Source of the DNA: Trypanosoma brucei gambiense DAL972
Taxonomy: Eukaryota; Euglenozoa; Kinetoplastea; Trypanosomatida; Trypanosomatidae
Direction of reading: 5' to 3'
NCBI RefSeq assembly: GCF_000210295.1
Contig: NC_026742.1
Location: 1,488,001-1,552,000 of the forward strand
DNA length: 64,000 bases
The position numbers and the translations under genes were made by a program. The notes beneath the pieces are model-generated. The model made no database searches, was not told the DNA's origin, and saw only the letters and a program-made list of their open reading frames with translations. Position 1 is the first letter of the stretch; each line of letters opens with the position of its first letter. Shown in pieces: positions 37,816 to 47,424 of this stretch.

Positions 37816-40710
37816 ATGCTGACGAATTCTTCTGCCGTTACGACCTCGGGCGAAGGTGGTACGCGGAAATATCGGCTAGAGGTCGGTGTCAAACGGCTGA
37901 CTGACCTCGTGGACATGAGTTCATCAGCTCGTATTGTTTTCTCGGTCCGTCTTCCCCACTTTCCGGAGATTTATATTCAGCCACAAGTGCGAGGTGGCGG
38001 AGCTGCTGTTGAGTTTTCTCCTGCAGGTGATCGCGTTCTTTCTGTAACGTATAATGCTTGTCATAGGGCCGAATTTAGCTTGAGCAACAGGGACTGCCGC
38101 ACCATGTTCCCCACGCAATGTTGCTGCCGTTTGTACGATGAATCACTCTCCGAAGTTGCCATCGCAAGCTCCTCATTGACGTGGTTGTGCCCCTGTCCAC
38201 TAGTAGAGCAGCAAGTTGCGAAAGAACTGCGATGTTCAAATTTTGAGATGCGTACGGTGGGTGGTAAAGTGATGGGTGTTGCAGAGATGACTTGTCGGGT
38301 TGTTCCGGTGGAATGCGCTGTCGTTGCACCCGTTTCACCTTCTCCAGTGGCCCCCGTCAATTCCACTCCTATCGCTTTAACCGGTTCATCAGACATTATT
38401 TCTATCGATGGTAAAGCGTACGTTATTCGTGTTATCATCGACAGCAGGATTTTCAAGCGAAAGGGGAAAAGGAAGGTTGGAACCACGCACCGCCATCGCT
38501 CAAAGCGTAAAGAGCCACGTATTGGGGGACAACCCGCCCCCGCGATCGCGGCACCGCCAGCGCGAGAGGTATTGCGACCGGACGAAGGCGAGGTTTTGCC
38601 CCGAGAAGCGCTACGGGAAGTGAAGCAGGAGGGTCAGGACTTACATGCAAGTAGTCACATGCACGAAGGAGCAATGGAAGGGGTTCAGGAGGGTACCTTC
38701 CTTTACTTTCTGAAGTACGATGTGGCATACCAGATTCAGTCAAATTGCATGATGTTTTATACTACCTTGAAGCGCGAGTTCGCTACCTTAGATGAGTTCA
38801 CCATAGACGACAAGGCAAGAAATGACGCCGATAGAATTGAACGCCTTGCTCAGAATGTACTGAGGTTGTCAAACATCGTACTTCAACTTGCGACCCAGTT
38901 CGTTACTTCAGCAGGATTCAGCAAAGCCGAAATAACTGTGAGAGAAAACTGTGGTACTTCCGTAGAGAAGCTTCCTCCATCCAAAAAGGGAAGCGTTGCC
39001 GACTTTATTGTTAACAAAGTATTGTATCAGTTGCAAACTGTAGGGGCAAATCTTTATCATATAGCCCTGGCGTATCCTAAACCGTTGGTGGTTTCGCTTT
39101 CTTCATTGACCCCTCAACATACAAAATTCATGAAGGACCTGGCTATGGACATCAAATCGCTAACAAAACGGGTTAATATAATGGTGCAGTCGACTGTGAA
39201 TGGAAACTTTGGTGTGAGGGGTGCATTCTCGAAAGTGGCTTCCACAACGACCAGGAGGTCTTCAAGAAGCTCAGGCGACGGTATCCCTGGCGGAAGGGAG
39301 CGGATAAAAGCAAATGAAGATGTCACACAGGGCCAGATAATCAATGAAAGTACCGCACCCAGAAGGAAACCTGGTATCGTTGCCACTGGGGAAGAAAAGG
39401 GGAGCGCGAATCCCCCTGAGGTAGAAACTAGTGGTGGTGCCAAAAAGAAAAAGGCCGATAGCAGTAACGACAGCAGTAGTACATTGAGCACTAGCCGAAG
39501 TCGCAGCGTTAGTACTGGTACTGCTAGTAGTAGTAGCCTCAGTGACTCAGGCAGCAGTGATCAGAGCATCGGTAGTTCCAGTAAGAGCAGCACTTCGTAT
39601 ACAGATTCGTTCACTACTACCCAATCAACTGGTGGTGGGAGCTCGACTGTGGAGAGCATTCCTTCAACGCGATCAAGTAAAAGGTTTCAGCCGACTGTCA
39701 TTTATACTCCGGTTGTGCCAAACGTCACATTGCAGCCTCAATCTTGCGGCGAAAAACCGGCCGCTGTCGCTCCTGGAGGGGTCCCCGTACCACTGCAGTC
39801 GATTCCGCTGGCGTTATCTGTGCCACCCTTCTTGTCTACTGTTGGCGTGCCCCAACCAGCTGTAGCTGTAAGCTCTGGAAACCCTTTGCCAACGTCCACC
39901 GCGCCTGCCACCACGGCACCCACTACAACGTCGGCAACAACAACAACTAGCACAACCAGTGTCACCGCAACTCAGTCACCAAGCCAGAGTGCAACGAGTA
40001 TCCCTGCAGTGGCCCCAGTGGCTCTCGGCGCACCGCACACCAGTGGAGTCGCGACCACAGGTGGACTTGCGTTGAGCACAGCAGCGCCATCTGTGCCCAT
40101 TCCTGTCGCCCCTGCTACTGTATTGTCTGCCGGCACGTCAACAATGGCGGCAGCACTATCAGCAAATCATTCCGGCACCAGTGCTGCTGCAGCGTTGCCG
40201 GTGCCTCTGATAAGTCAGTTACCTATTGGGGTGTCTGCGTCGACTGAATCTGTTATGAACGTTGCCGCCTCGTCAATGAATTCGAGTATACCACTACCCA
40301 CCCCTGTGGTACCTGTCATCAGGTCCCCTACAACGCCAACGGTTCAATTTCCTCCGTCACCAGGTTACAGTGCGAGGGGCGTCCCCACAGCGGTACCGGC
40401 ACCACAAGCTGCTGATGCAAACGCCTCTTTGGCCGGGCCAAATTTGAGTTTTTCGATTCTACCCGTGCCCGCACCGAAGTCGCCTACTGCGATGCCGCAG
40501 CCACCGGTCCTGAGTTCAGCACATTTGGCTTCGCCGCCGCCGCTGCCGCCATCAGCCCGAGTGAGTGCAAGTGCTTCGCTGTCGTTATCCACACCCGGCA
40601 AAGGGGACAGTGTGTTTACGCCCTTACCGCTACCTTCGCTTCCGTCGGCGTCGCCGGTGTCGCCCAGTAGTACACCTGAAGGTGTACGGGGCGGTGCTCT
40701 CGTGGTGTAA
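37816..40710 (+). CDS. Large protein of unknown function with Ser/Thr/Pro/Ala-rich tail
   Basis: A 964-residue protein from the first ATG that I do not recognise. Residues about 15-180 alternate hydrophobic and polar residues (YRLEVGVKRLTDLVDMSS, then RIVFSVRLPHFPEIYIQP), suggesting a beta-sandwich such as a C2-like domain. A basic linker follows near 215-240 (KRKGKRKVGTTHRHRSKRKE), a possible nuclear or nucleic-acid-binding signal. A helical region at about 290-470 (FLYFLKYDVAYQIQSNCMMF; IERLAQNVLRLSNIVLQLA) is the only other folded-looking part. From about 480 on it is Ser/Thr-rich, then Pro/Ala/Val/Ser/Thr-rich for nearly 400 residues, with no exact repeat unit seen. There is no signal peptide or membrane anchor. 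A scaffold or cytoskeletal role is possible but unproven. Confidence 0.75.
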   Translation: MLTNSSAVTTSGEGGTRKYRLEVGVKRLTDLVDMSSSARIVFSVRLPHFPEIYIQPQVRGGGAAVEFSPAGDRVLSVTYNACHRAEFSLSNRDCRTMFPTQCCCRLYDESLSEVAIASSSLTWLCPCPLVEQQVAKELRCSNFEMRTVGGKVMGVAEMTCRVVPVECAVVAPVSPSPVAPVNSTPIALTGSSDIISIDGKAYVIRVIIDSRIFKRKGKRKVGTTHRHRSKRKEPRIGGQPAPAIAAPPAREVLRPDEGEVLPREALREVKQEGQDLHASSHMHEGAMEGVQEGTFLYFLKYDVAYQIQSNCMMFYTTLKREFATLDEFTIDDKARNDADRIERLAQNVLRLSNIVLQLATQFVTSAGFSKAEITVRENCGTSVEKLPPSKKGSVADFIVNKVLYQLQTVGANLYHIALAYPKPLVVSLSSLTPQHTKFMKDLAMDIKSLTKRVNIMVQSTVNGNFGVRGAFSKVASTTTRRSSRSSGDGIPGGRERIKANEDVTQGQIINESTAPRRKPGIVATGEEKGSANPPEVETSGGAKKKKADSSNDSSSTLSTSRSRSVSTGTASSSSLSDSGSSDQSIGSSSKSSTSYTDSFTTTQSTGGGSSTVESIPSTRSSKRFQPTVIYTPVVPNVTLQPQSCGEKPAAVAPGGVPVPLQSIPLALSVPPFLSTVGVPQPAVAVSSGNPLPTSTAPATTAPTTTSATTTTSTTSVTATQSPSQSATSIPAVAPVALGAPHTSGVATTGGLALSTAAPSVPIPVAPATVLSAGTSTMAAALSANHSGTSAAAALPVPLISQLPIGVSASTESVMNVAASSMNSSIPLPTPVVPVIRSPTTPTVQFPPSPGYSARGVPTAVPAPQAADANASLAGPNLSFSILPVPAPKSPTAMPQPPVLSSAHLASPPPLPPSARVSASASLSLSTPGKGDSVFTPLPLPSLPSASPVSPSSTPEGVRGGALVV

Positions 40711-41255
40711 AATTGGGGACATATGCATAGTTGTGCGTACCAGTTTTTGCTGGACACTTCTCCCCTACTACTTGGTGTTTATTGGGTGATATTATTATGA
40801 GGATGTCGCCATGAGGGTGTCGTTATTGTTAGCTATAGATCGATTGTTACAAAAAAAAAACATTTTCCTTTTTATTCTAATAGCTCTATTTTAGAGCGAT
40901 AAATGCGTGCGGGCCAAAAGATTCACGTTTTCTTCCATGCAGGGTCTTCTCCGTGGCGCACTTCATTTGCAACAATGCTTATTCCCCTTGTCGTATATCT
41001 GTCGCCGTACGCGATTGTGTGGGCATGCCGTATATGTACGGATGAGTTTGTGTTCCCTTCTGGTTGTGGCGATGCTTTATCACCAAAGAAAAAAAGAGGG
41101 AACGATCAAAGCTAAAATTATTTCTTTTTACTACTTTTAAATAAATCTTTTACCTTTTCTTGCATTGTGCCGCAACAATTTTGGTAATACAGACGTTTTT
41201 AGGCGTGTGTGTGTCGGTGTGCGTTGGGCGAGGCCTTAAGAGGAGAGGACAGCAC
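40711..41255 (+). other. Spacer before MPT-like gene, with splice acceptor
   Basis: No gene supported; short frames at 40903-41140 lack motifs. An A-run lies near 40851-40860. A T/C-rich tract at 41121-41162 leads to CAG ending at 41192. Confidence 0.45.
41121..41192 (+). promoter_or_regulatory. Putative trans-splice acceptor for MPT-like gene
   Basis: A T-rich tract at 41121-41162 is followed by no AG until 41191-41192. The first ATG downstream is 41256, so the upstream extension beginning at TTG 41160 is excluded. Confidence 0.55.
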
Positions 41256-42908
41256 ATGTCGAAATCGCTGCAGCGCGCTTTGGTATTCTCTGGCCAGGGG
41301 GCCCATCGTCGGGGAATGGCGACGGAATATCTACGCATTCCGGCAGTGGCTTGCCTGTGGGAGCGAATGAAGGGAAGTATGGAACAGAAATATGGCATCT
41401 CACTGCAAGACATTATAACGGAAAATCCTACTAGGTTGTACGTTTACAATGATGCATATGATGTGGCTGCCATATGTGAACGCAGTTGTCAGGATGGCGG
41501 AAGTGTGGTAGAATCGACTCCCAAGCAAAAATTGATTTCTCATCCTCAAGGGGTGTTGTCTTTAACTTCTTTGACGCAGCCTTGTATGCTAGCAGCGCAC
41601 ATGGTGTCACTGGAGTACCTCAAAGAAACCCGAGGTTACTCGGTGGAATCCTCCGAGGTTATAGCTGGTCACAGTTTAGGCGAATTCTCCGCTCTTTGCG
41701 CCCTTGGAGTGCTTTCGCCCGAGGTTGCCGTTGATCTTGTTTATAGACGCGGGGCCCTCATGGAGGATGCTGTAAAACACAGTTCCCAAAGTAATGAGGG
41801 TCATCTTATGTTTGCCTGTAACCCACAACGGGCAAAACTATGCGTCGAAGATCCCGATCTTGCAGTCGATCAGCTTCACATATTTGTAGAGTTGATAGCT
41901 CGCAATCTCTCTACGACGGCATCGTTTATCGAAGTAGTAAACTATAACATCAGTTACGAGCAGTACGTTGTTGTCGGTGATCCAATAGCGTTGTCGGCAC
42001 TTGGCAAATGCCTTGATCCACAATTCCGTGCCACTAGTTGCGGGTCGTCAGCTACCCTCGATAATGTCGTCCGGACAGCTGTGTCTTCAGTCCTGCAAGA
42101 CAAGCAAGAGGGGATAACTATGAACCCAAACACTGGTCCGGCACCAGATTTCGTGACTTCCTGTGCCCGAAAGTACGGTATTAGGTCAACGTTTCGACGC
42201 TTTCTGAGGGGTCCGGACGACGGCTATACCCCATCGTTAGAGGAACTTACACACCTAACGCTTCAGGAGGATGGGAGAAGCGGCCTTAAGAAGAAGTCCT
42301 GGTTTATTCCTCTGCCGCTGAGCATTCCTTTTCATAGTAGTCGGCTTCGCAGGGCAATGGATCTCTTCCTTCCCGTAGTTCGCGATGCATTACCCGACGA
42401 AGAGACAATGCGTTCTTTTTTTTGCATCCCACAGTGTGGTGGTAGTGATGAGGGACCGTCTTCGCGATGTGCCTCAGAGCCGAAGAAACCCGTTTGGCTA
42501 ACTAACTTAACTGGCACGGCGTTTCGCCCCTTTGATGTCGACTTTCAGCGAGACGCACTGGAGGCAATGCAGTCGATGAATGTTGGGGAGATCAGGCACA
42601 ATGGACGGTACCACACTAATTTGGTCGAGTTAGCTTTTAAAAACGGCATGGACACTAGTAGTGTGCGTGACATGTGTGCGGCCGTGCTAGCAGCGCAGTT
42701 AGCCCATCCGGTGCAATGGATTGATGTGATGGATTCTGCTGTTTTTCAACATGGTGTGCGCGAGGCCCATGAAATATCACCGGTAAGGACTGTTGCGGAT
42801 ATGTTCAAACGTACGGTTTTTCGAGGGAAGACATCAGACGCCTCGGTCGGAGAGGCGGCGTTGGATATAGTAACGCGCTGCCTGCCATCCGAGGAACGTT
42901 TCTTGTAG
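41256..42908 (+). CDS. Malonyl-CoA transacylase, fungal FAS beta MPT-domain type
   Basis: An acyltransferase of 550 residues that should load malonyl groups onto acyl carrier protein. It starts with ALVFSGQGAHRRGM. The nucleophile elbow GHSLGEFSAL has the catalytic serine at S140, the substrate-binding Arg lies in YRRGALMEDAV, and the catalytic His is H360 in SIPFHSSRLR. It is far longer than bacterial FabD (about 310). Extra blocks such as QGVLSLTSLTQPCM and EVVNYNISYEQYVVVGD closely recall the malonyl/palmitoyl transferase (MPT) domain at the end of the fungal type I FAS beta subunit, here as a free-standing protein. In trypanosomes it would most simply serve mitochondrial fatty acid synthesis (octanoyl-ACP for lipoate). 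The N-terminus is short and basic, but a targeting signal is not obvious. Confidence 0.9.
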   Translation: MSKSLQRALVFSGQGAHRRGMATEYLRIPAVACLWERMKGSMEQKYGISLQDIITENPTRLYVYNDAYDVAAICERSCQDGGSVVESTPKQKLISHPQGVLSLTSLTQPCMLAAHMVSLEYLKETRGYSVESSEVIAGHSLGEFSALCALGVLSPEVAVDLVYRRGALMEDAVKHSSQSNEGHLMFACNPQRAKLCVEDPDLAVDQLHIFVELIARNLSTTASFIEVVNYNISYEQYVVVGDPIALSALGKCLDPQFRATSCGSSATLDNVVRTAVSSVLQDKQEGITMNPNTGPAPDFVTSCARKYGIRSTFRRFLRGPDDGYTPSLEELTHLTLQEDGRSGLKKKSWFIPLPLSIPFHSSRLRRAMDLFLPVVRDALPDEETMRSFFCIPQCGGSDEGPSSRCASEPKKPVWLTNLTGTAFRPFDVDFQRDALEAMQSMNVGEIRHNGRYHTNLVELAFKNGMDTSSVRDMCAAVLAAQLAHPVQWIDVMDSAVFQHGVREAHEISPVRTVADMFKRTVFRGKTSDASVGEAALDIVTRCLPSEERFL

Positions 42909-43252
42909 GTGGTGATTTTAATCAGAGTTTTCGCGATGGGTGGTACATTGGTTTCGTAGCCGTTGTTCGGTTATTGTTTCTTTTTGTTTACATCAGTCAC
43001 CAACACAGTTGTATGAATGTAGCGTGTTAGTGACTATTTCCTCCTCTTCGTGTTCGAAGGTGTGGTGAGCTCTGTGCTTTTTCCCGTCTCCATCCTAACC
43101 TCTATCTGTCTGTGCATATACTTGTATTTTTTTTCCACTCAAATTCCTGATAAATAGTGCAGGTCTCTTTAGTTACCGTGGACATCTAACGCTTTACTGT
43201 CTCGTAGACGCGGCAGCTCGGGAAAGCACTGCATCGGAACGTGACATAGTGA
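42909..43252 (+). other. Spacer before peroxidase-like gene
   Basis: No gene seen. Pyrimidine-rich DNA at about 43078-43140 with a T-run at 43127-43134 is followed by a first AG at 43156-43157, the likely splice acceptor. Confidence 0.45.
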
Positions 43253-44614
43253 ATGTTTAGGGTATACACTCGTCGACTGAGTAGCTTGGGGCCGTTCTGT
43301 GGGTCGAGGAAATGTCTGCTATGGTGGGGCTATAAAGAAGGAGACCTTCATAGGATTGCGCGTCAGAGGCCATGGTGGGAAAATGCGGCTATTTTTGCCG
43401 GGCTTCTCTGCTTTATTCAGGCATCCAGCATGTGTTATTACTTCGGCAACCGCTGGTATCAGGCGATTCGGCCCTCAGGCAACGATTTGTATATTAACAG
43501 AGCCATGGATACAAAAGTGTTTTCGAGGCCCGATCTGTCCGTAGCGGCCGTGCGGATGGTAATTCATCACGCCCTTTCAGGCGCTCAAACCCCGTTTGGA
43601 GTTCCCATGGTATATCCCGAGTATATGAAGCCTGAGGCAGAGGAGTTAATGGAGTTTATACTGCAGCTAAACCATGAACAGCCAATGTTTTCTATCCCCG
43701 ATCTTTGGGCGCTGTTTTCGGCAAAAGCACTTGCCCGTTTGGGGGGGCCGAGTATTTCAGTTCATCGAGGGAGATCAGACCCACCCAACGATGTACCCGC
43801 TGACCAGTTGTTGATTTCCACTCCCTCTCTTGTACCGGAGTCTAAGCGAGACGTGCTTAACATGAAGCGGCTGCTTTCTCGTCAAGGGTTCGCAGTTGAT
43901 GAAATTGTCGCCATGTTGGGTGGAATCCGTAATATTGGCTTTCACGAAAGTTCGGGGTTTCATACTACTGAGGAGGTGAAGCCCCAGATGCGCCGTCGAC
44001 CGGGTGTCATGGGGCCAGAGGAAGATGTGTATCACATACCAGATACTCCGCAGAAGTGCACATTAGATCCATACGTGTTTGGAAGTGAGTATTTTGATCT
44101 CCTTCTAGATTACAACTGGAAACAGAATACTTCCCTTTTTCGCCGTAGTGGTCCTTTCCACTGCAGTGAGAACGATCGCAAGCGTGAAGTCCTGTTGTTG
44201 GATCCATTTTCAGAGCAGGCCATGGAACGTGAGCGTAAACGCCTTCAAGCCGAAGAGCGGGCTCGTGAGTCCGTGGAGCGAGCGGCACTGAAGAGACATC
44301 CCAGTTTTGATGAAACGACATCCATCACTGGGGGGCGCGACGGTGAGGCACAGCCCATAAGCGGCGTGATGAGTGAACTCAATGAAGATGAAGGGATCAA
44401 CGTCAAGTCACTGGTTGAGGTACCCGAGTTTAAGAGCCCCTGCTCAAGCGTGTCAATGAGGGAGGTTGATGTACTATTATTGGACGACGCCCTGCTAACG
44501 GGTTGGATGCATCGATTCAGCGCTAACGAAATATTATTTTACGATGTATTCGGCACCGTTATGGAGAAAATTCAATGTCGCGGATACAACCTGAACTCGC
44601 TATATCTGCCTTAG
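43253..44614 (+). CDS. Membrane-anchored class I haem-peroxidase-like protein (pseudoperoxidase)
   Basis: A 453-residue protein with a basic N-terminus and one hydrophobic anchor at about 45-64, then a domain at about 85-320 that follows ascorbate/cytochrome c peroxidases. RMVIHH at 101-106 aligns with the distal-side RLAWHD, keeping Arg (R101) and His (H105) but with Ile104 for the Trp. SIPDLWALFSAKALARLGGP at 147-166 aligns with ITYADLxxLAGxVAVExxGGP, and VHRGRSD with the PGRxD motif. MLGGIRNIGFH at 221-231 replaces ALSGAHTLGRxH, so the proximal haem-ligand His is R226. LDPYVFGSEYFDLLL fits the next helix. Peroxidase catalysis is therefore unlikely. Leishmania is known to have a related pseudoperoxidase, while T. 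brucei is thought to lack a true ascorbate peroxidase. The C-terminal 130 residues are charged and specific to this protein. Mitochondrial or ER location is uncertain. Confidence 0.75.
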   Translation: MFRVYTRRLSSLGPFCGSRKCLLWWGYKEGDLHRIARQRPWWENAAIFAGLLCFIQASSMCYYFGNRWYQAIRPSGNDLYINRAMDTKVFSRPDLSVAAVRMVIHHALSGAQTPFGVPMVYPEYMKPEAEELMEFILQLNHEQPMFSIPDLWALFSAKALARLGGPSISVHRGRSDPPNDVPADQLLISTPSLVPESKRDVLNMKRLLSRQGFAVDEIVAMLGGIRNIGFHESSGFHTTEEVKPQMRRRPGVMGPEEDVYHIPDTPQKCTLDPYVFGSEYFDLLLDYNWKQNTSLFRRSGPFHCSENDRKREVLLLDPFSEQAMERERKRLQAEERARESVERAALKRHPSFDETTSITGGRDGEAQPISGVMSELNEDEGINVKSLVEVPEFKSPCSSVSMREVDVLLLDDALLTGWMHRFSANEILFYDVFGTVMEKIQCRGYNLNSLYLP

Positions 44615-45117
44615 CGTGAGGGTTTCGTTACCATCACCTCTTCTATTCTCTTCTCTGCATTTTTGTTTTTGTTCTATTGCCTCATTTTCTTTTCTTTTTA
44701 CACATGCCAAGACTTCGTTTTCTGCATCTTGTCGAAGTTCCCCTACTACACACTTTAATCTACCACGCAACAACCTTCTGGAAGATAGCTGTGCGAATGA
44801 CTGCACATCAGTTTACTACCTAAAAAGAAATCAACAATGGTTGGGAATGATGGTAATGCTAAAACATAAGCTGAAGAAAGGAGATGTATATGGCGCGGCT
44901 ATAAGGTCTCCGTGTGTGAAGACGATGCTTGCCGCACTTTTTCTTTTCTTCACTTTCTTTTCCTCTTGATTAATAAAATTTACCTTTTCAATCCCCCCCC
45001 CAAAATAACGAAATAATGTGTGGTCGTGCAGCTTGTGGGTGAGGAAATCAGAACCTCCTCTAGTTAAATAAACAAATTCAAAAAGAATAGCTTCAGGCAA
45101 AATAAAGACAAGGGCCG
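44615..45117 (+). other. Spacer before XPC
   Basis: No gene supported. T/C-rich sequence at 44636-44702 and 44935-44970, a C-run at about 44991-45000, and AG at 45030-45031 as a candidate splice acceptor. Confidence 0.45.
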
Positions 45118-47424
45118 ATGGGGCAGCAGAAAAAAGATGCGGCTCAATCTGTAGCTGCCGTTGCTGCTCAGAATGTTGACAGTTACCTTCGCGGTGTGAC
45201 GAGTCGAGCCCGAGTTCCTTCGGCAACTGGCGGAAGAGGTACGCGTCGTAGGCTGGCCTCCCAGGCAGAAGTCGCTGCAGCCAAGATCAAGGAGCAACCT
45301 AAGTCTCTTGATGACTTCGCTGACGCTGATAATGGTGATGATGAGTGGGAGGAAGTGATGTTACCCACCTCATTTACACCGTCTAGCAGCACAAAACCCG
45401 AGGTAAAGGTGAAAGATGAGAAAAATGGCATCGTGGAAACCCCAGAATTTGGTGCAACAGGACCGAACCCCGGACAGGGAGGTGTGAAGGCGGAGCTAGT
45501 GGATCTCACTGACGAGGAAAACAGACACAATAGGATATTGGCGAGTGTAACGCCAATGGGGGGTCAACAATCTTCCTCCCCCTCCTCCGGGCAATGGCGG
45601 CAGCGTGATCCCGCCTATGAGCAAATGCTTGAACAGCAACAACTTCTTGCCGCGAAGCGCCGCTCGGAACGCACAAAACGTGCTGTGGAAGAAATTTCAA
45701 CCTTGTTATTTGCCTTGTTGCGGGGAAGGAAAATTGTGCAACAGGCGCGTCACCCAAAGTTAGTTCGTGGTCTTCTGCGCTTATATGTAGTTGAGGATGC
45801 GACATCCAAGACGTACCCGCTTTTGCGTGCCGTTCTTCAAGCGAAAGGTTTGTATGCAAAGGCGATGAATCCTGCTGTGAGTACCCCGTCCCTTGCACCT
45901 TGTTGGGTAACCGCTAATAAGGACAGTGTCAACAATTACACTTCTGCTTCTATTTCCGCGTTGCTTCGTGGTATAGAATGTGTTTTTGTACTGGATGGCG
46001 GTATAGAACATGCGGCTCTATCTAACTGGGCTGCTCCCATACAACCTGGGTATCTTTTTGAGCAGCTGCGTAAGTACCGCTACTCCATTGGATCACCTGG
46101 GTGTAGAATCGTTCTCCCCCATAGTTTGTATATTTGCGCTGTGTTTCTTTCTCTCGCAGCTGTTTCTAATGTTTCCTGCCGTCTGGTGGTGGCGGTGGAA
46201 CGAATGCGGCGGGGAGACATGTCGGAAAAAAGCGGGAGCGACGGAGGATCGCCGCCGAAAGAAGCAATGAGTTTGTTTGGTTCTGGAAAGAAGCGCAAAC
46301 GGGGCGATGATGCTGGTGCGAAGCAAAATACTCCGAAAAGACTGCCATCTTCTTGCTTCTGGTTGGAAGTTTGGTGCCCGCAGCGGCAGTCGTACATTTC
46401 AGTTAATCCATGTGGGGGTTGCGCCACACTTTTTGCCGCTCCATACACCTTTTCTGTGGGCGGAGATGCGATTATGGACGTCACCCCCCGTTACTCCATT
46501 AAGTACAGCAGTGCTTTCACTCACAGGTTAGGCCGATGTGATAGGTATCGCCACATCTGGAAAGACCTTCAGTGGAACGATAACAGGGAGGCGTCTGAAG
46601 TCATCGTCGACTTGTTTCGCAGGGATGTTGGTAAATATACGGAGGCGCAGATGCAGCGGGAGAAGAAGCAGCTGCATTCCCTCACGTACGCGGAGGAGGT
46701 GCCGAAGACCCTCACGGCACTGCAGAAGCATCCGCTTTTCATTCTCGAAAATGGTCTCAGTCGGTACGAGGGCATATACCCCAAAGACAGCACCACCATG
46801 GTTGGCAGCGTTAAGGGCCATATTGTGTTCAAGCGCTCTGCAGTTGTGAGCCTTCGCAGTCGCGATGGTTGGCTGCGGGAGGGTCGCACGGTGTCCGGTG
46901 AAGAAGAACCATACAAAGTAATACCACCGCCACCCTCACGTCCCTTCTCGAAGTCGAGTGCTTTATTTGGTGTTTGGCAAACGAAACCATTCGCTCCGGA
47001 GCCGTTAGGTGAGGATGGTAGTATTCCCAAGCACGGCAATACGCAGTGGTATATTCTGTTGGATAAACCAGCACCAATCGGATTGGTGCATATGCAGCAA
47101 CCGAATATTATTCGGGTGGCAAGGCGTATGAACATTGATTTTGGTATCGTTGTTACTGGATATAGGCGGCGGCGTTTGAATGAAGCGCGTTCCTCAGGAT
47201 GGGAAGTGGTGACTGACGGTATCATTGTGAAGGAAACTAACACAGGAAGTCTTGTCAAGGCTTATGAGGAGTGGAAGCAATTAACGGAGGAACAGGAGGC
47301 AGCGAAAAGGAAGCAGAGGGCGTACCGGTGGTGGATGCATTTTGTGCAGCATAGACTGGCATACTTGCGTATTCGTCAGCAGTATTTGGAGGGAGCTACA
47401 CATGGACATCTTTCCTCTCACTGA
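45118..47424 (+). CDS. XPC: XPC/Rad4 DNA damage recognition protein
   Basis: Recognises helix-distorting lesions and starts global-genome nucleotide excision repair. The 768-residue protein has an acidic, Ala/Ser-rich N-terminus of about 180 residues, a transglutaminase-like region at about 195-500 (including CFWLEVWCPQRQSYISVNP, which lies where Rad4 has HxWxEVxxxxxxxWhxVD), then the beta-hairpin domains. BHD1 starts at about 527 (PKTLTALQKHPLFILENGLS, matching the Rad4 hallmark FKNHPLYVLExHL). BHD2 lies near 575-640, and BHD3 near 640-710 contains RVARRMNIDFGIVVTGYRRR. A VDLTDEE stretch from residue 128 resembles a SUMO-interaction motif. The C-terminus is a charged helix. As in the family generally, the protease triad of the transglutaminase fold is not expected to be active. 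Confidence 0.94.
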   Translation: MGQQKKDAAQSVAAVAAQNVDSYLRGVTSRARVPSATGGRGTRRRLASQAEVAAAKIKEQPKSLDDFADADNGDDEWEEVMLPTSFTPSSSTKPEVKVKDEKNGIVETPEFGATGPNPGQGGVKAELVDLTDEENRHNRILASVTPMGGQQSSSPSSGQWRQRDPAYEQMLEQQQLLAAKRRSERTKRAVEEISTLLFALLRGRKIVQQARHPKLVRGLLRLYVVEDATSKTYPLLRAVLQAKGLYAKAMNPAVSTPSLAPCWVTANKDSVNNYTSASISALLRGIECVFVLDGGIEHAALSNWAAPIQPGYLFEQLRKYRYSIGSPGCRIVLPHSLYICAVFLSLAAVSNVSCRLVVAVERMRRGDMSEKSGSDGGSPPKEAMSLFGSGKKRKRGDDAGAKQNTPKRLPSSCFWLEVWCPQRQSYISVNPCGGCATLFAAPYTFSVGGDAIMDVTPRYSIKYSSAFTHRLGRCDRYRHIWKDLQWNDNREASEVIVDLFRRDVGKYTEAQMQREKKQLHSLTYAEEVPKTLTALQKHPLFILENGLSRYEGIYPKDSTTMVGSVKGHIVFKRSAVVSLRSRDGWLREGRTVSGEEEPYKVIPPPPSRPFSKSSALFGVWQTKPFAPEPLGEDGSIPKHGNTQWYILLDKPAPIGLVHMQQPNIIRVARRMNIDFGIVVTGYRRRRLNEARSSGWEVVTDGIIVKETNTGSLVKAYEEWKQLTEEQEAAKRKQRAYRWWMHFVQHRLAYLRIRQQYLEGATHGHLSSH

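Noticed and set aside
43253..44614. Active ascorbate or cytochrome c peroxidase
   Set aside because: The proximal haem-ligand His is Arg226 and the distal Trp is Ile104, so catalysis of the usual kind is unlikely.
46569..47258. 229-residue antisense frame inside XPC
   Set aside because: Overlaps the conserved beta-hairpin domains of XPC; Ser/Arg-rich shadow composition.
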